A stretch of DNA of 64,000 nt, from assembly GCA_947643665.1 (NCBI GenBank), contig CANRWW010000006.1, forward strand, positions 1 to 64,000, read 5' to 3'. The stretch is from an uncultured Porphyromonadaceae bacterium (lineage in GTDB: Bacteria > Bacteroidota > Bacteroidia > Bacteroidales > Muribaculaceae). Every line of letters starts with the position of its first letter. Within the stretch, counting starts at the first letter, position 1. Under the pieces are notes generated by a model that saw only the letters and a list, made by a program, of their open reading frames with translations, searched no databases and had not been told where the DNA came from. Position numbers and translations under genes: made by a program. Below, one piece after another: positions 8,200 through 17,264 of this stretch.

Positions 8200-9303
8200 A
8201 TGGAGCAAATTACAGTAACTTCACCGTTGCTCCCTGATCTTGACGAATTCAACGCTCTTCTTAAAGAGATCTGGGATAGCAAATGGATTACCAACAACGG
8301 GTGTTTTCATAAACAGCTTGAGTCAGAATTGGCTTCTTACTTGAAAGTCCCATATGTAAGTTTGTTTACAAACGGTACTTTACCTTTAATAACAGCATTG
8401 CAGGCTTTGAGAATCACAGGTGAGGTGATCACTACTCCATATAGTTTTGTAGCAACAACACACTCTTTGTGGTGGAATGGAATAAAACCGGTTTTCGTTG
8501 ACGTTGATCCAGATACCTGCAACCTAGATCCCTCAAAGATAGAAGCAGCAATTACTCCCAAGACCACTGCCATAATGCCGGTGCACTGCTATGGCAAGCC
8601 ATGCGATACAAAAGCAATTCAAGAAGTGGCTGATAAATATGGTCTGAAAGTCATTTACGATGCCGCACATGCTTTTGGTGTGGAAGTGAATGGAGAATCC
8701 GTTCTCAATGCGGGTGATATGTCAACACTTTCTTTTCATGCAACGAAGGTATACAACACCATAGAAGGTGGAGCGATGGTAATGCAGGACGAGCAAACGA
8801 AAAAAAGGATAGATTATCTTAAGAATTTCGGTTTTGCAAACGAAACCACAGTAGTTGCTCCCGGAATAAACTCCAAGATGGACGAAGTGCGCGCTGCATA
8901 TGGGATTCTGAATCTTCGTCAGGTAGATTCTGCCATTGAGGCGCGCCGTAATGTAGCCAAACGTTATCGTGAGGCTCTGCGCGATGTCCTAGGTATCACA
9001 TTCTTTGAGGATATGCAGGGCGTTCGTCATAATTATTCATACTTTCCAGTATTTGTAGATGCAGAAAAATTTGGCCGTACACGTGACCAGTTATATTTCG
9101 ACATGAAAGCTGCAAATGTGCTAGGCCGTCGTTATTTCTATCCATTGATATCTGATTTTTCTACGTATCGCGGCCTTCCATCTGCCACACGTGAGAATTT
9201 GCCGGTGGCCTACCATTTGGCAGATACTGTACTCTGTCTCCCGATGCATCATGCGCTGAATGACGAAGAAATAGAGCGAATATTAAACTGCATAAAGAGA
9301 TGA
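8200..9303 (+). CDS. DegT/DnrJ/EryC1-family sugar aminotransferase (PLP)
   Basis: A 367-aa fold-type I aminotransferase of the sugar-nucleotide type. It has the N-terminal NGTLPLITALQAL segment, an aspartate in IYDAAHAFG for the PLP ring nitrogen (~residue 154) and the Schiff-base lysine in SFHATK (K183) followed by EGGAMV. It would transfer an amino group to a keto-sugar nucleotide to make an amino sugar for the repeat unit. It lies 9 nt after the flippase and overlaps the next ATP-grasp gene by ATGA, so the amino group may be the site that an ATP-grasp ligase acylates (inference). The exact sugar cannot be read from the sequence. Confidence 0.88.
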   Translation: MEQITVTSPLLPDLDEFNALLKEIWDSKWITNNGCFHKQLESELASYLKVPYVSLFTNGTLPLITALQALRITGEVITTPYSFVATTHSLWWNGIKPVFVDVDPDTCNLDPSKIEAAITPKTTAIMPVHCYGKPCDTKAIQEVADKYGLKVIYDAAHAFGVEVNGESVLNAGDMSTLSFHATKVYNTIEGGAMVMQDEQTKKRIDYLKNFGFANETTVVAPGINSKMDEVRAAYGILNLRQVDSAIEARRNVAKRYREALRDVLGITFFEDMQGVRHNYSYFPVFVDAEKFGRTRDQLYFDMKAANVLGRRYFYPLISDFSTYRGLPSATRENLPVAYHLADTVLCLPMHHALNDEEIERILNCIKR

Positions 9304-10520
9304 AATCCATGGAAATGAGACAAAAAAGATTAATGCTGCTCGGTGGATTGAGATATCTGCTTCCGGTAATAAAGGCTGCTCACAAAATGGGACATTATGT
9401 GATTACTGTTGATTACTGTCCTGATAATGTAGCCCATAAATATTCAGATGAATTTCATAATGTCAGCATTCTGGATAAAGAGGCTGTACTTGAATTAGCA
9501 AAAAGTCTTCATATAGATGGTATAATGTCATTTGCCGTGGATCCAGGTGTGGTTACGGCTGCATATGTCGCAGAAAAACTTGGTCTACCTTTCCAGGGAT
9601 CATATGAGTCTGTCAAAATACTTCAGGACAAGTCTTTGTTTAGAGCATTTCTTGCAGAAAATGGTTTCAATGTTCCAAATGCAAAAGGATACGATAATAA
9701 ATCTGATGCAATTGCAGATACAGATTATTTCAACTGGCCTGTAATAGTAAAACCTGTTGATTCTGCCGGAAGCAAAGGAGTTAGTAGAGTAGATGAGCCT
9801 GTTGATCTTGAACAGGCTATAGAATATGCTCTGGGTGAATCACACAACGGACATTTCATAATAGAGGATTTTTTGGAAAAAGAGGGAAATTCGTCGGATA
9901 CGGAGGGATTTACGATTGATGGAAATTTGGTTTTTTGTTCTTTTTCCGATCAACGTTTTGACGAAAGTGCTAAAAATCCATATACTCCCTCGGCTTATAG
10001 TTGGCCATCTACCATGCCTATGCCTGCTCAAGATGAACTTGTTTCTGAACTTCAACGTTTGATGAGGCTTCTTGATATGCGCTCTGGAATTTATAATATA
10101 GAGACACGTCTATGTAAAAATGGTAAACCTTATATAATGGAGGTTTCGCCTCGTGGTGGAGGCAATCGTCTTGCTGAAATGTTGGGGTATGCGACTGGTA
10201 CAGACTTAATAAGTAATGCAGTTCGTGCGGCGGTTGGTGACGATATAGAAAAGATAGAAATGCCCAGATATGAGGGGCATATAGCAGAAGTAATTCTTCA
10301 TGCTAATACAGAAGGATTATTTAAAGGTCTCAGTATAAGTGAAGAATATCTCCCATTTATTATTGAAAAAGATCTTTGGGTAAATTCTGGAGATTATATT
10401 CATGGATTTTCAGGTGCAAATCATGCAATAGGTACACTTGTATTGCGGTTTCCAACTTCTGAAAAACTTGAAAATGCGTTATCTACAATAAATATGTGGC
10501 TTAAAATACTCTTCATATGA
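9300..10520 (+). CDS. ATP-grasp ligase (CarB-like)
   Basis: A 406-aa protein with a pre-ATP-grasp Rossmann half (RLMLLGGLRYLLPVI, then the SFAVDPGVVTAAYVAEKLGLPFQG region) and an ATP-grasp fold: the lysine-bearing strand WPVIVKPVDSAGSKGVSRV (~residues 142-160), a FIIEDFL strand, and the metal-binding YIMEVSPRGGGNR (~279-291). Such enzymes join a carboxylate to an amine through an acyl-phosphate. Coupled by overlaps to the upstream aminotransferase and to a second ATP-grasp gene, it probably attaches an amino acid or similar acid to a sugar precursor. Substrate unknown. Confidence 0.85.
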   Translation: MKSMEMRQKRLMLLGGLRYLLPVIKAAHKMGHYVITVDYCPDNVAHKYSDEFHNVSILDKEAVLELAKSLHIDGIMSFAVDPGVVTAAYVAEKLGLPFQGSYESVKILQDKSLFRAFLAENGFNVPNAKGYDNKSDAIADTDYFNWPVIVKPVDSAGSKGVSRVDEPVDLEQAIEYALGESHNGHFIIEDFLEKEGNSSDTEGFTIDGNLVFCSFSDQRFDESAKNPYTPSAYSWPSTMPMPAQDELVSELQRLMRLLDMRSGIYNIETRLCKNGKPYIMEVSPRGGGNRLAEMLGYATGTDLISNAVRAAVGDDIEKIEMPRYEGHIAEVILHANTEGLFKGLSISEEYLPFIIEKDLWVNSGDYIHGFSGANHAIGTLVLRFPTSEKLENALSTINMWLKILFI

Positions 10521-11629
10521 AGACAATAGCAATAATTGGCGTATCTACTGGGCAGAGAGCTATTTGCCTGAAAGCAAGAGAAATGGGGCTAAGGACTATT
10601 GCTTTTGGATGGGATAACGGAGCTGTTTGTAAGAGTATAGTAGATAAATATTATCCTATATCAATTACTGATGTTGATAATATTGTAGATATTTGCAGAA
10701 AAGAAGCCGTTTCCGGTGTCGTTTCTAATGCTTCTGATCTTACAGTAAAAGTTGTAAGTGCTGTATCCACAAAACTCGGTTTGAGAGGAAATGACCCGGT
10801 TGTGATTGATAATATTCTGAATAAATTTTATGTAAGAGAAGTATCTGGCAATATACAAGGGTTGAGCAATCCTAAGTTTTGTTTAGCAGCTGAATTGCCA
10901 TGTAATTGGCGATATCCATGTATTGTTAAACCTGTTTCCGGTAGCGGTAAACAAGGGGTAATGTACGTTGAGACTCCGGAAGAGATGAAAAATGCCTTGA
11001 ATTATACTTCAAGGACGGAATTAGCTGATATTTTAGTTGAAGAATATATTAGCGGGCGTGAATTGTCGGTAGAGGCGATCTCTTATAAAGGTAAACATCA
11101 GGTGATTCAAATTACTGACAAAGAAAATACCGGATCTCCACATTTTGTAGAGATTGGTCATCATCAGCCCGCAGATTTGACAGATGAGATGAAGGGTAGA
11201 ATTGAAACGATAGTGCGTGCATTGTTGGATCAGCTTAATTATCAAAATGGAGCATCTCATATAGAAATAAAGGTAGATAATAACGATAATATATATTTGA
11301 TTGAAATCAATCCTCGTGGAGGCGGGGATGAAATATCGAACCAATTAGTGAAACTAAGTACTGGCATTGATTACCTTCATCAAATGATAGCTGTTTCATT
11401 AGATTCGTTTGAGTTTGTACCACAATCTGAATGCGTGAAATTTGCAGGAATATACTTTTTATGCCAGCAGACCGCAGTAAATGAAAAATTCATAAAAGAG
11501 AGCGATGATAAGCCTTATTTCTATAGTAAATATATAGCAGGCAATGAGAGTCTGACGAACTCAACATCTAATAAAGATCGGGATGGTTATATGATATATT
11601 GCAGCGATCATAAAATATTTCCTAAATAG
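10517..11629 (+). CDS. second ATP-grasp ligase (CarB-like)
   Basis: A 370-aa paralogue-like ATP-grasp enzyme: N-terminal KTIAIIGVSTGQRAI Rossmann segment, ATP-binding strand YPCIVKPVSGSGKQGVMYV (~residues 134-152), ILVEEYISGRELSVE (~175-189), and metal-binding IYLIEINPRGGGDE (~257-270). It overlaps the preceding ATP-grasp gene by 4 nt. Two consecutive single-domain ATP-grasp ligases suggest two sequential acylation or amide-forming steps on the same precursor, or a heteromeric enzyme. Base composition is AT-rich. Substrate not predictable. Confidence 0.85.
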   Translation: MKTIAIIGVSTGQRAICLKAREMGLRTIAFGWDNGAVCKSIVDKYYPISITDVDNIVDICRKEAVSGVVSNASDLTVKVVSAVSTKLGLRGNDPVVIDNILNKFYVREVSGNIQGLSNPKFCLAAELPCNWRYPCIVKPVSGSGKQGVMYVETPEEMKNALNYTSRTELADILVEEYISGRELSVEAISYKGKHQVIQITDKENTGSPHFVEIGHHQPADLTDEMKGRIETIVRALLDQLNYQNGASHIEIKVDNNDNIYLIEINPRGGGDEISNQLVKLSTGIDYLHQMIAVSLDSFEFVPQSECVKFAGIYFLCQQTAVNEKFIKESDDKPYFYSKYIAGNESLTNSTSNKDRDGYMIYCSDHKIFPK

Positions 11630-11649
11630 CAATTTAAATGTTCATATAT

Positions 11650-12672
11650 ATGGAGCGAATTATAATATTTGGGGCAACAGGTAACTTAGGATCAAGATTA
11701 TCTGTATTCCTAAAAAAAAGTGGTTATGAAGTCGTTGCCGTTGGACATCGACAGTCTGATAATGGCTTTTTTGCAGAATATGGGATTCCATATTTTTCGG
11801 TTGATATATCAAATCCGGAAGAGTTTAACAAATTGCCGAAGGATAATATATATGCCGTTTTGCATTTTGCGGGAATGCTTCCTGCCGCGATGGAAGGATT
11901 CGATGCAAATCCTTACATATCTTCAATTATCCAAGGAACCTTAAATGTGTTGGAATATACACGGAAAGTTGGTGCGGACCGCATAATTTTTCCCCAAACA
12001 TTGTTTGACATCCACCATTTGTTTGGATCTTCAACCCCGATACTTCCAGATGCACCACGTGAAGTACCGTTTGATACTGATCACTCCATATATGTAATAG
12101 CCAAGAATGCGGCTTGTGATTTAATTGAGCATTATCATGCCAATTTTGGTATAAAACGATTTATTTTCCGGCTTTCCAGGGTGTACATGTATAGTCCCAA
12201 TCCATATACATATACAAATGGCAAGAAAGTGTTGATTTCTGACAGATATCTTATTTATAGAGCCATTTTGGGAAAGGACATAGAAATATGGGGAGATGCG
12301 GATCGTGTGCTGGAGACAATATGCATATATGATTTCCAACAAATAATCCTATGCGCTCTAAAAGCTTCGCATGATGGTGGTTTTTACAATATCGGCAGTG
12401 GCGGGAGCACATTGCGTGAGCGTATAAATGGTATTGTTGAGATATTCTCTCCTGAAGAGAACAAGTCAAAAATAACATATTGTCCTGAGAAACCGAACTC
12501 AACACAATTTCTTCTTGATATAGAGAAGACAAAAAAGGAATTGGGTTATGAACCCAGGTACACATGGAAAGACTATTTGCGTAAATTCAAAGAGGAGATG
12601 GATTCTCAGCCCTTTGGGAAATTACATGGCTTAGAAACAGACTATTTCGACATCACAGAATTCAATAACTAA
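11650..12672 (+). CDS. NAD-dependent epimerase/dehydratase (extended SDR)
   Basis: About 340 aa, an extended short-chain dehydrogenase with the nucleotide-binding IIIFGATGNLGSRL at the very N-terminus and a Y-x-x-x-K active-site motif (YVIAK, ~residue 147). It would epimerise, dehydrate or reduce a sugar nucleotide for this locus. The start at 11650 puts the Rossmann strand directly at the N-terminus; an in-frame ATG four codons earlier (11638) is also possible. An A8 run at 11712-11719 lies near the 5' end. Specificity cannot be assigned. Confidence 0.85.
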   Translation: MERIIIFGATGNLGSRLSVFLKKSGYEVVAVGHRQSDNGFFAEYGIPYFSVDISNPEEFNKLPKDNIYAVLHFAGMLPAAMEGFDANPYISSIIQGTLNVLEYTRKVGADRIIFPQTLFDIHHLFGSSTPILPDAPREVPFDTDHSIYVIAKNAACDLIEHYHANFGIKRFIFRLSRVYMYSPNPYTYTNGKKVLISDRYLIYRAILGKDIEIWGDADRVLETICIYDFQQIILCALKASHDGGFYNIGSGGSTLRERINGIVEIFSPEENKSKITYCPEKPNSTQFLLDIEKTKKELGYEPRYTWKDYLRKFKEEMDSQPFGKLHGLETDYFDITEFNN

Positions 12673-12679
12673 ATTTCTG

Positions 12680-14953
12680 ATGACGGATCTAGAAAAATAT
12701 TTCGGTATATCTAAAAGAATAACACCCTGGAAAATAGATACTCCATTTGAGAAGTATCTTTCCGATAAGGCTGGTGAATCTCCTTTAGCAAAGGAGATAT
12801 ATGCGTCATTTTATGAATATTCGAATCCCGAATATTTTAAGTGTGGAAAGCAGTTGGCGTTCGATATGATTGACGCCCGTCCAAATGATTTCCAAGGAGC
12901 AGATAGAGAGGCTGTATATGTTGATATGGTATACTGCCTTCATAAATTTGGTTTCAGCTTTGAAGATTATTGTTGCTATAATTTCATCAATAGGAACGAT
13001 GATCAAAGAATAGAATTTATATCGGATAAGCTTAGGTATCATTATTGTGATCTCCTCAATGCACCTTTCATTGAGGAGTTGATGACTGATAAATATCAAT
13101 GTTTTCTAGCTTACAAAGAATTTTATAAGAGAGACATTCTTAAGATATCAGAAACGTGTGATTTTGATGCTTTCAAGTCGTTTTGTAATAAGCATTCTAA
13201 GTTCATATATAAGCCATTGCTTGAACATTCCGGTCATGGTGTTAGTTTTGTAGATTCGGGTATAATAGATCAGGAAGAATGGTTCAATAAAATGCTTTCA
13301 TCACCAGGTATCGTAGAAGAGCTTATTATACAAGGTGATGAATTAAACGTATTGTATCCGCATTCGATTAATTCCTGTAGAATAGTGACTTTCACGGATA
13401 ATTCGGAAGTAACTATAATCGGAGGAACACTTAGAATGGGATGTGGGGGTAACGTTGTTGACAATGCTGGTGCAGGAGGTATATATGCAAGTATTGATAT
13501 TGTTACGGGAATATTGCAATCTGATGCACAGAACTATCATAATCAGCATTATATTAATCATCCAGATACTAATGTTCCTATCAAGGGCTTTAAACTTCCA
13601 AGATGGCAAGATGCCATTGAGTTAATTGGCAAAATGGCTCGTAAATGCGAAGGTGCTACATTGATTGCGTGGGATATCGCTTATAGCGATAATGGATGGG
13701 TTATGGTAGAAGCCAATGACAATGGAGCCTGGATTATAATTCAATCTAATCTTCAGACTGGAGTCAGAAGCCGTCTATTTAAGTTAATGGATAAATATTT
13801 TGAATCACAAAATAAAATAGGGGGGGGTAATTATCAGGTAGTCAATGATTTAACTGTAGAGGATTGGATCGTTGGAGCTAGACGTAGGTATGCTGGACGG
13901 GTTTTAGCCAATAAAAGTTCAATACGTAAGAGCTTGACTGGCAGTCAAAAATTGATGGTTGATTCATTTTGGAATGGATATGGTAGGAATGCGTCCAAAT
14001 TATTTGATCTGGGACAGTATGAGGTTTATAATAGGTATAAGAATGCTGATACGCCAGTAGAATTATTTATTCCAGATGATTTTTACTATTGCTATGCAGA
14101 CTTATACTTTACTGATTACCATACATCAATAAAGTTTGATAACAAAAATTTATATGATCTATATTTCTTTGATGTTCATAGGCCTGAAAGCCTTGGAAGA
14201 AATATAAATGGAATTCTTCTGGATTCCGATTATAATCAAATTTCGATGGAGTCGCTTTTAAGCAAATGCTCTGAAGCGAGGAGTGCGATTATAAAGAAAA
14301 CGCTAAATTCAGATGGTGGGCATGGTATCGCTTTTTTTGATGATTGTAATTTAAAAAGTGACGAATTAGTGACCTATCTTTCTGGAAATAGAGATTTTAT
14401 AATTCAGCGGGTTATTAAACAGCATCCTGATATAGCAATTTTTAATCCTGAAAGTGTGAACACGGTAAGGATCATGACATTGTTTTTCAACAATGCCGTT
14501 CATGTCCTATCATCTGTTTTAAGAATGGGTATAAACGGGAGCCGTGTTGACAATGCGAGCAGTGGGGGAATTGTTTGTGGCATTAATGACGATGGATCAT
14601 TAAAAAGATATGCTTATGACTCAGTTGCAAATGTTTACGAGTGTCATCCCCAAGGCATGAGTTTTGAAGGCCATGTAATTCCGAGTTTTGATAAGTGTAT
14701 TGAAATTTGTAAATCTCTTTCTCTCAGATTTGTAAATATAAGCCGATTGATTTCTTGGGATCTTTCCATAGATACCAACGGTATGCCATTATTGATTGAA
14801 GCAAATTTTACAGGAGGGCAATTGGACTTCCATCAATTATGCAATGGTCCTATATGGGGAAATATGACAAAAGATGTTTTAGACGAGATCTTTTTTAATT
14901 CCAAGGAGGTCAAAACGATACTTAATTATTACGATGGAATCTGTAAACAATAA
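12680..14953 (+). CDS. tandem sugar-transfer-associated ATP-grasp protein
   Basis: A 757-aa protein with two divergent copies of an ATP-grasp fold of the kind associated with sugar-transfer (ATPgrasp_ST/TupA-like) loci. Copy 1 covers roughly residues 90-370: FIYKPLLEHSGHGVSFV, VEELIIQ, NSCRIVTF, LRMGCGGNVVDNAGAGGI, WVMVEANDNGAW. Copy 2 covers about 470-740: AIIKKTLNSDGGHGIAFF, FIIQRVI, NTVRIMTLF, LRMGINGSRVDNASSGGI, PLLIEANFTGG. Both keep the Lys, Arg and Glu-x-Asn positions expected for ATP/metal binding. A G8 run lies in the linker between the copies (13820-13827). The double domain is unusual. A role in adding an amino acid or acid substituent to the polymer or its lipid-linked unit is inferred. 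Confidence 0.75.
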   Translation: MTDLEKYFGISKRITPWKIDTPFEKYLSDKAGESPLAKEIYASFYEYSNPEYFKCGKQLAFDMIDARPNDFQGADREAVYVDMVYCLHKFGFSFEDYCCYNFINRNDDQRIEFISDKLRYHYCDLLNAPFIEELMTDKYQCFLAYKEFYKRDILKISETCDFDAFKSFCNKHSKFIYKPLLEHSGHGVSFVDSGIIDQEEWFNKMLSSPGIVEELIIQGDELNVLYPHSINSCRIVTFTDNSEVTIIGGTLRMGCGGNVVDNAGAGGIYASIDIVTGILQSDAQNYHNQHYINHPDTNVPIKGFKLPRWQDAIELIGKMARKCEGATLIAWDIAYSDNGWVMVEANDNGAWIIIQSNLQTGVRSRLFKLMDKYFESQNKIGGGNYQVVNDLTVEDWIVGARRRYAGRVLANKSSIRKSLTGSQKLMVDSFWNGYGRNASKLFDLGQYEVYNRYKNADTPVELFIPDDFYYCYADLYFTDYHTSIKFDNKNLYDLYFFDVHRPESLGRNINGILLDSDYNQISMESLLSKCSEARSAIIKKTLNSDGGHGIAFFDDCNLKSDELVTYLSGNRDFIIQRVIKQHPDIAIFNPESVNTVRIMTLFFNNAVHVLSSVLRMGINGSRVDNASSGGIVCGINDDGSLKRYAYDSVANVYECHPQGMSFEGHVIPSFDKCIEICKSLSLRFVNISRLISWDLSIDTNGMPLLIEANFTGGQLDFHQLCNGPIWGNMTKDVLDEIFFNSKEVKTILNYYDGICKQ
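13820..13827 (+). repeat. G8 homopolymer between the two ATP-grasp domains
   Basis: Eight G in the codons for K-I-G-G-G-N, in frame as sequenced. Slippage would leave the first ATP-grasp copy but remove the second. Confidence 0.65.
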
Positions 14954-15878
14954 TCCAATTCTTGTTATTCAGACAATCACTTATAATCATGCTAGATACA
15001 TCCGTCAAGCCCTTGAAGGTTTGGTAATGCAGCGTACCAATTTTTCTTTCGTAGCGATAGTGCACGATGATGCTTCTACCGATGGTACTGCTGATATAAT
15101 ACGTGAGTTCGAATCACTTTATCCGGACATTATTAAACCGATATATGAAACAGAAAACCAATATTCCAAACATGATGGCTCGCTAGGTCGCATAATGCGT
15201 GAGGCGACAGATGCTTATTCTCCCAAATATATAGCTATGTGTGAGGGAGACGATTATTGGACAGATCCCCTAAAGCTCCAAAAGCAAGTTGATTTTCTGG
15301 AGTCCCATCTGGATTATTCAATGTGTTTTCATAATGCAGTAATTCACTATGAAGATGGAAATCAAGAGGAACGTTTGTTTTCAGATATAGAGACACGACA
15401 ATATTTTGAAAAGGAATTAACTTCAGGATGGCTGGGAGCTACAGCCAGTTATGTATTTCGCCGGTCGGTACTTTTGTCAAGGTATTTTACTGAGTTTGTT
15501 AATTCGACGAAGTTTATAGTGGGAGATTATCCATTGTTATTATCTTGCATACGATCTGGTAAAATATTTGCAATATCGGATTGCATGAGTGTTTATCGAA
15601 TTAATCCCGGAGGATGGACTCAACGGAAACATTCTGCTTATAAGTTTATTGAAATGGAGAGGGAGGTGGATAGGATTTTTGGAGGAATTGCTGGTGAGTC
15701 TGCAAAAATTAATGCTTCGAAGTATTCTAGAGAGGCTTTATCTTTATTATTTAAAGGAAATTTGCATGAGAGTTTTAAGATTTGGAATAGTGCATTGAAA
15801 TTCGCTCCGTGGTTAACAATTAAAGCGAATGTAAAATTTGCATTTAGATTATGTCGTTCTAAGTTTGGTAGATTGTGA
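14934..15878 (+). CDS. GT2 family glycosyltransferase
   Basis: A 314-aa GT-A fold glycosyltransferase: VIQTITYNHARYIRQAL at the N-terminus, nucleotide-binding VHDDASTDGTAD (~residue 43) and a DxD-like motif in CEGDDYWTDP (~104). It adds one sugar from a nucleotide donor to the lipid-linked repeat unit at the inner face of the cytoplasmic membrane. The gene overlaps the tandem ATP-grasp gene by 20 nt and the next glycosyltransferase by GTGA, so it is tightly coupled. Donor and linkage unknown. Confidence 0.88.
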   Translation: MESVNNNPILVIQTITYNHARYIRQALEGLVMQRTNFSFVAIVHDDASTDGTADIIREFESLYPDIIKPIYETENQYSKHDGSLGRIMREATDAYSPKYIAMCEGDDYWTDPLKLQKQVDFLESHLDYSMCFHNAVIHYEDGNQEERLFSDIETRQYFEKELTSGWLGATASYVFRRSVLLSRYFTEFVNSTKFIVGDYPLLLSCIRSGKIFAISDCMSVYRINPGGWTQRKHSAYKFIEMEREVDRIFGGIAGESAKINASKYSREALSLLFKGNLHESFKIWNSALKFAPWLTIKANVKFAFRLCRSKFGRL

Positions 15879-17038
15879 ATATTTGCTTTTTAACATCTGA
15901 ATTTCCAAATTTGAGGTCTGGCGGTGTAGAAAATGTTACATACCGTTTGATTAAAGAATTTATTGCTAGAGGTCATAATGTGTCTTGCATTAGTTCGGAT
16001 GCACCCTCTAGTGAAATGGATATTCCGTTTAGGCATTTATGTATTAGAAATCTTTCTTCTCCTGAAAAGTCTATTAGCGCATTTTTTTCAGCAAATAATG
16101 TTAATATAGTAATTAATCAATCTATTGAGCTGCAATGGCGATTTATTTTAGATAAAATTAAGCCGAACTTCTCACATGTGAAGTTTATAAAAACCTTACA
16201 TACAGATCCTTATTATGCAATAAAAAGTGTCCGTGATATTGAACCATTATATGTTACTCATGGAAATTTGGCGCGTTTAATTTATAGATTTTCACCGGTA
16301 ACATTTTTGCGTTATTATCGCCGATATAAATACCTTAGATCTTTATATCAGGATTGGATCTATTTTTATGATGCCATAGTGCTATTGTCATCTAGGGTAT
16401 TAGACAGTTTAAAGAAAATAACTGGATTATATGCACATCACAAACTTTTTGCAATAAATAACCCTGTTGATATTGGGGGGTGCGATAATAGAGATCAAAG
16501 GCAAAAATTAGTTTTGTTTGTTGGTAGGTTGCATCGTATGGCTAAACGTCCTGATCGCGTTTTAGCCGTTTGGAGAAAAATATACAAAGATTTTCCAGAT
16601 TGGAATTTGATTTTTGTAGGTGATGGACCTATGCGTCATTCATTAGAAAAGTTTTGTAGGGATTCTGGTATGAGCAATGTGCTTTTTGTAGGCCAATGTG
16701 ATCCTTCTCAATATTATAGAAAAGCGTCAATATTATGTGTCTCAAGTACATCAGAAGGTTTTTCTCTAGTTTGTGCAGAAGCCCTTTTATCTGGTGTCGT
16801 TCCGATTGCCTTTGATAGCTATGGAGCTGTAAAAGACTTAATATGTAATGGACATAATGGAATATTAGTTCCTCCTTTTGATTTGGATAAGTATGCAAAA
16901 TGTTTAATTGATCTAATGCAAAATAAAGAATATCTGGAACAATTGAGGTATAATACACAAGATTCATGGAACTGCGATTGGGCATCAATTGATATAATAG
17001 TCAATCAATGGGAGGATTTATTTGCCAAATTAATATAA
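15875..17038 (+). CDS. GT4 family glycosyltransferase
   Basis: A 387-aa GT-B fold retaining glycosyltransferase. It starts at GTG 15875, overlapping the previous stop: NICFLTSEFPNLRSGGVENV is the classic N-terminal glycine-rich loop. The C-terminal half has LVLFVGRLHRMAKRPD (~209) and the E-x7-E donor site in SSTSEGFSLVCAEAL (~291-305). It is strongly AT-rich and holds a G6 run (16475-16480) in a loop before the second domain. About 220 nt of non-coding, AT-rich DNA follow it. Confidence 0.88.
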   Translation: MNICFLTSEFPNLRSGGVENVTYRLIKEFIARGHNVSCISSDAPSSEMDIPFRHLCIRNLSSPEKSISAFFSANNVNIVINQSIELQWRFILDKIKPNFSHVKFIKTLHTDPYYAIKSVRDIEPLYVTHGNLARLIYRFSPVTFLRYYRRYKYLRSLYQDWIYFYDAIVLLSSRVLDSLKKITGLYAHHKLFAINNPVDIGGCDNRDQRQKLVLFVGRLHRMAKRPDRVLAVWRKIYKDFPDWNLIFVGDGPMRHSLEKFCRDSGMSNVLFVGQCDPSQYYRKASILCVSSTSEGFSLVCAEALLSGVVPIAFDSYGAVKDLICNGHNGILVPPFDLDKYAKCLIDLMQNKEYLEQLRYNTQDSWNCDWASIDIIVNQWEDLFAKLI

Positions 17039-17248
17039 ATTGGTATTACTTTTATAATATACTTGATATTAGAGAGATCTTTTAGTGATATATTTAGTAG
17101 TGGACGAATTTGTTTTTAATAGAAAACAAGATTTATTACGTGAGATTGTGTAAATACATGGAGCTACTTGTATATTATGGAAATAAAGGTTTGTTGGTTA
17201 AAATGACGTTTTTAATTTTTAATACAACAAATGGTGGGTTGCTTTTTT

Positions 17249-17255
17249 AAGGAGG
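17249..17255 (+). promoter_or_regulatory. strong Shine-Dalgarno AAGGAGG before the phase-variable acyltransferase
   Basis: A full AAGGAGG with 9-nt spacing to ATG 17265. Such a site is rare in Bacteroidetes and not seen before neighbouring genes; it decides the start codon and may reflect foreign origin. Confidence 0.6.
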
Positions 17256-17264
17256 ATGAATTTA

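Noticed and set aside
11712..11719. A8 run in the epimerase gene as another switch
   Set aside because: A/T runs of this length are common in AT-rich DNA, so it is not evidence of phase variation on its own.
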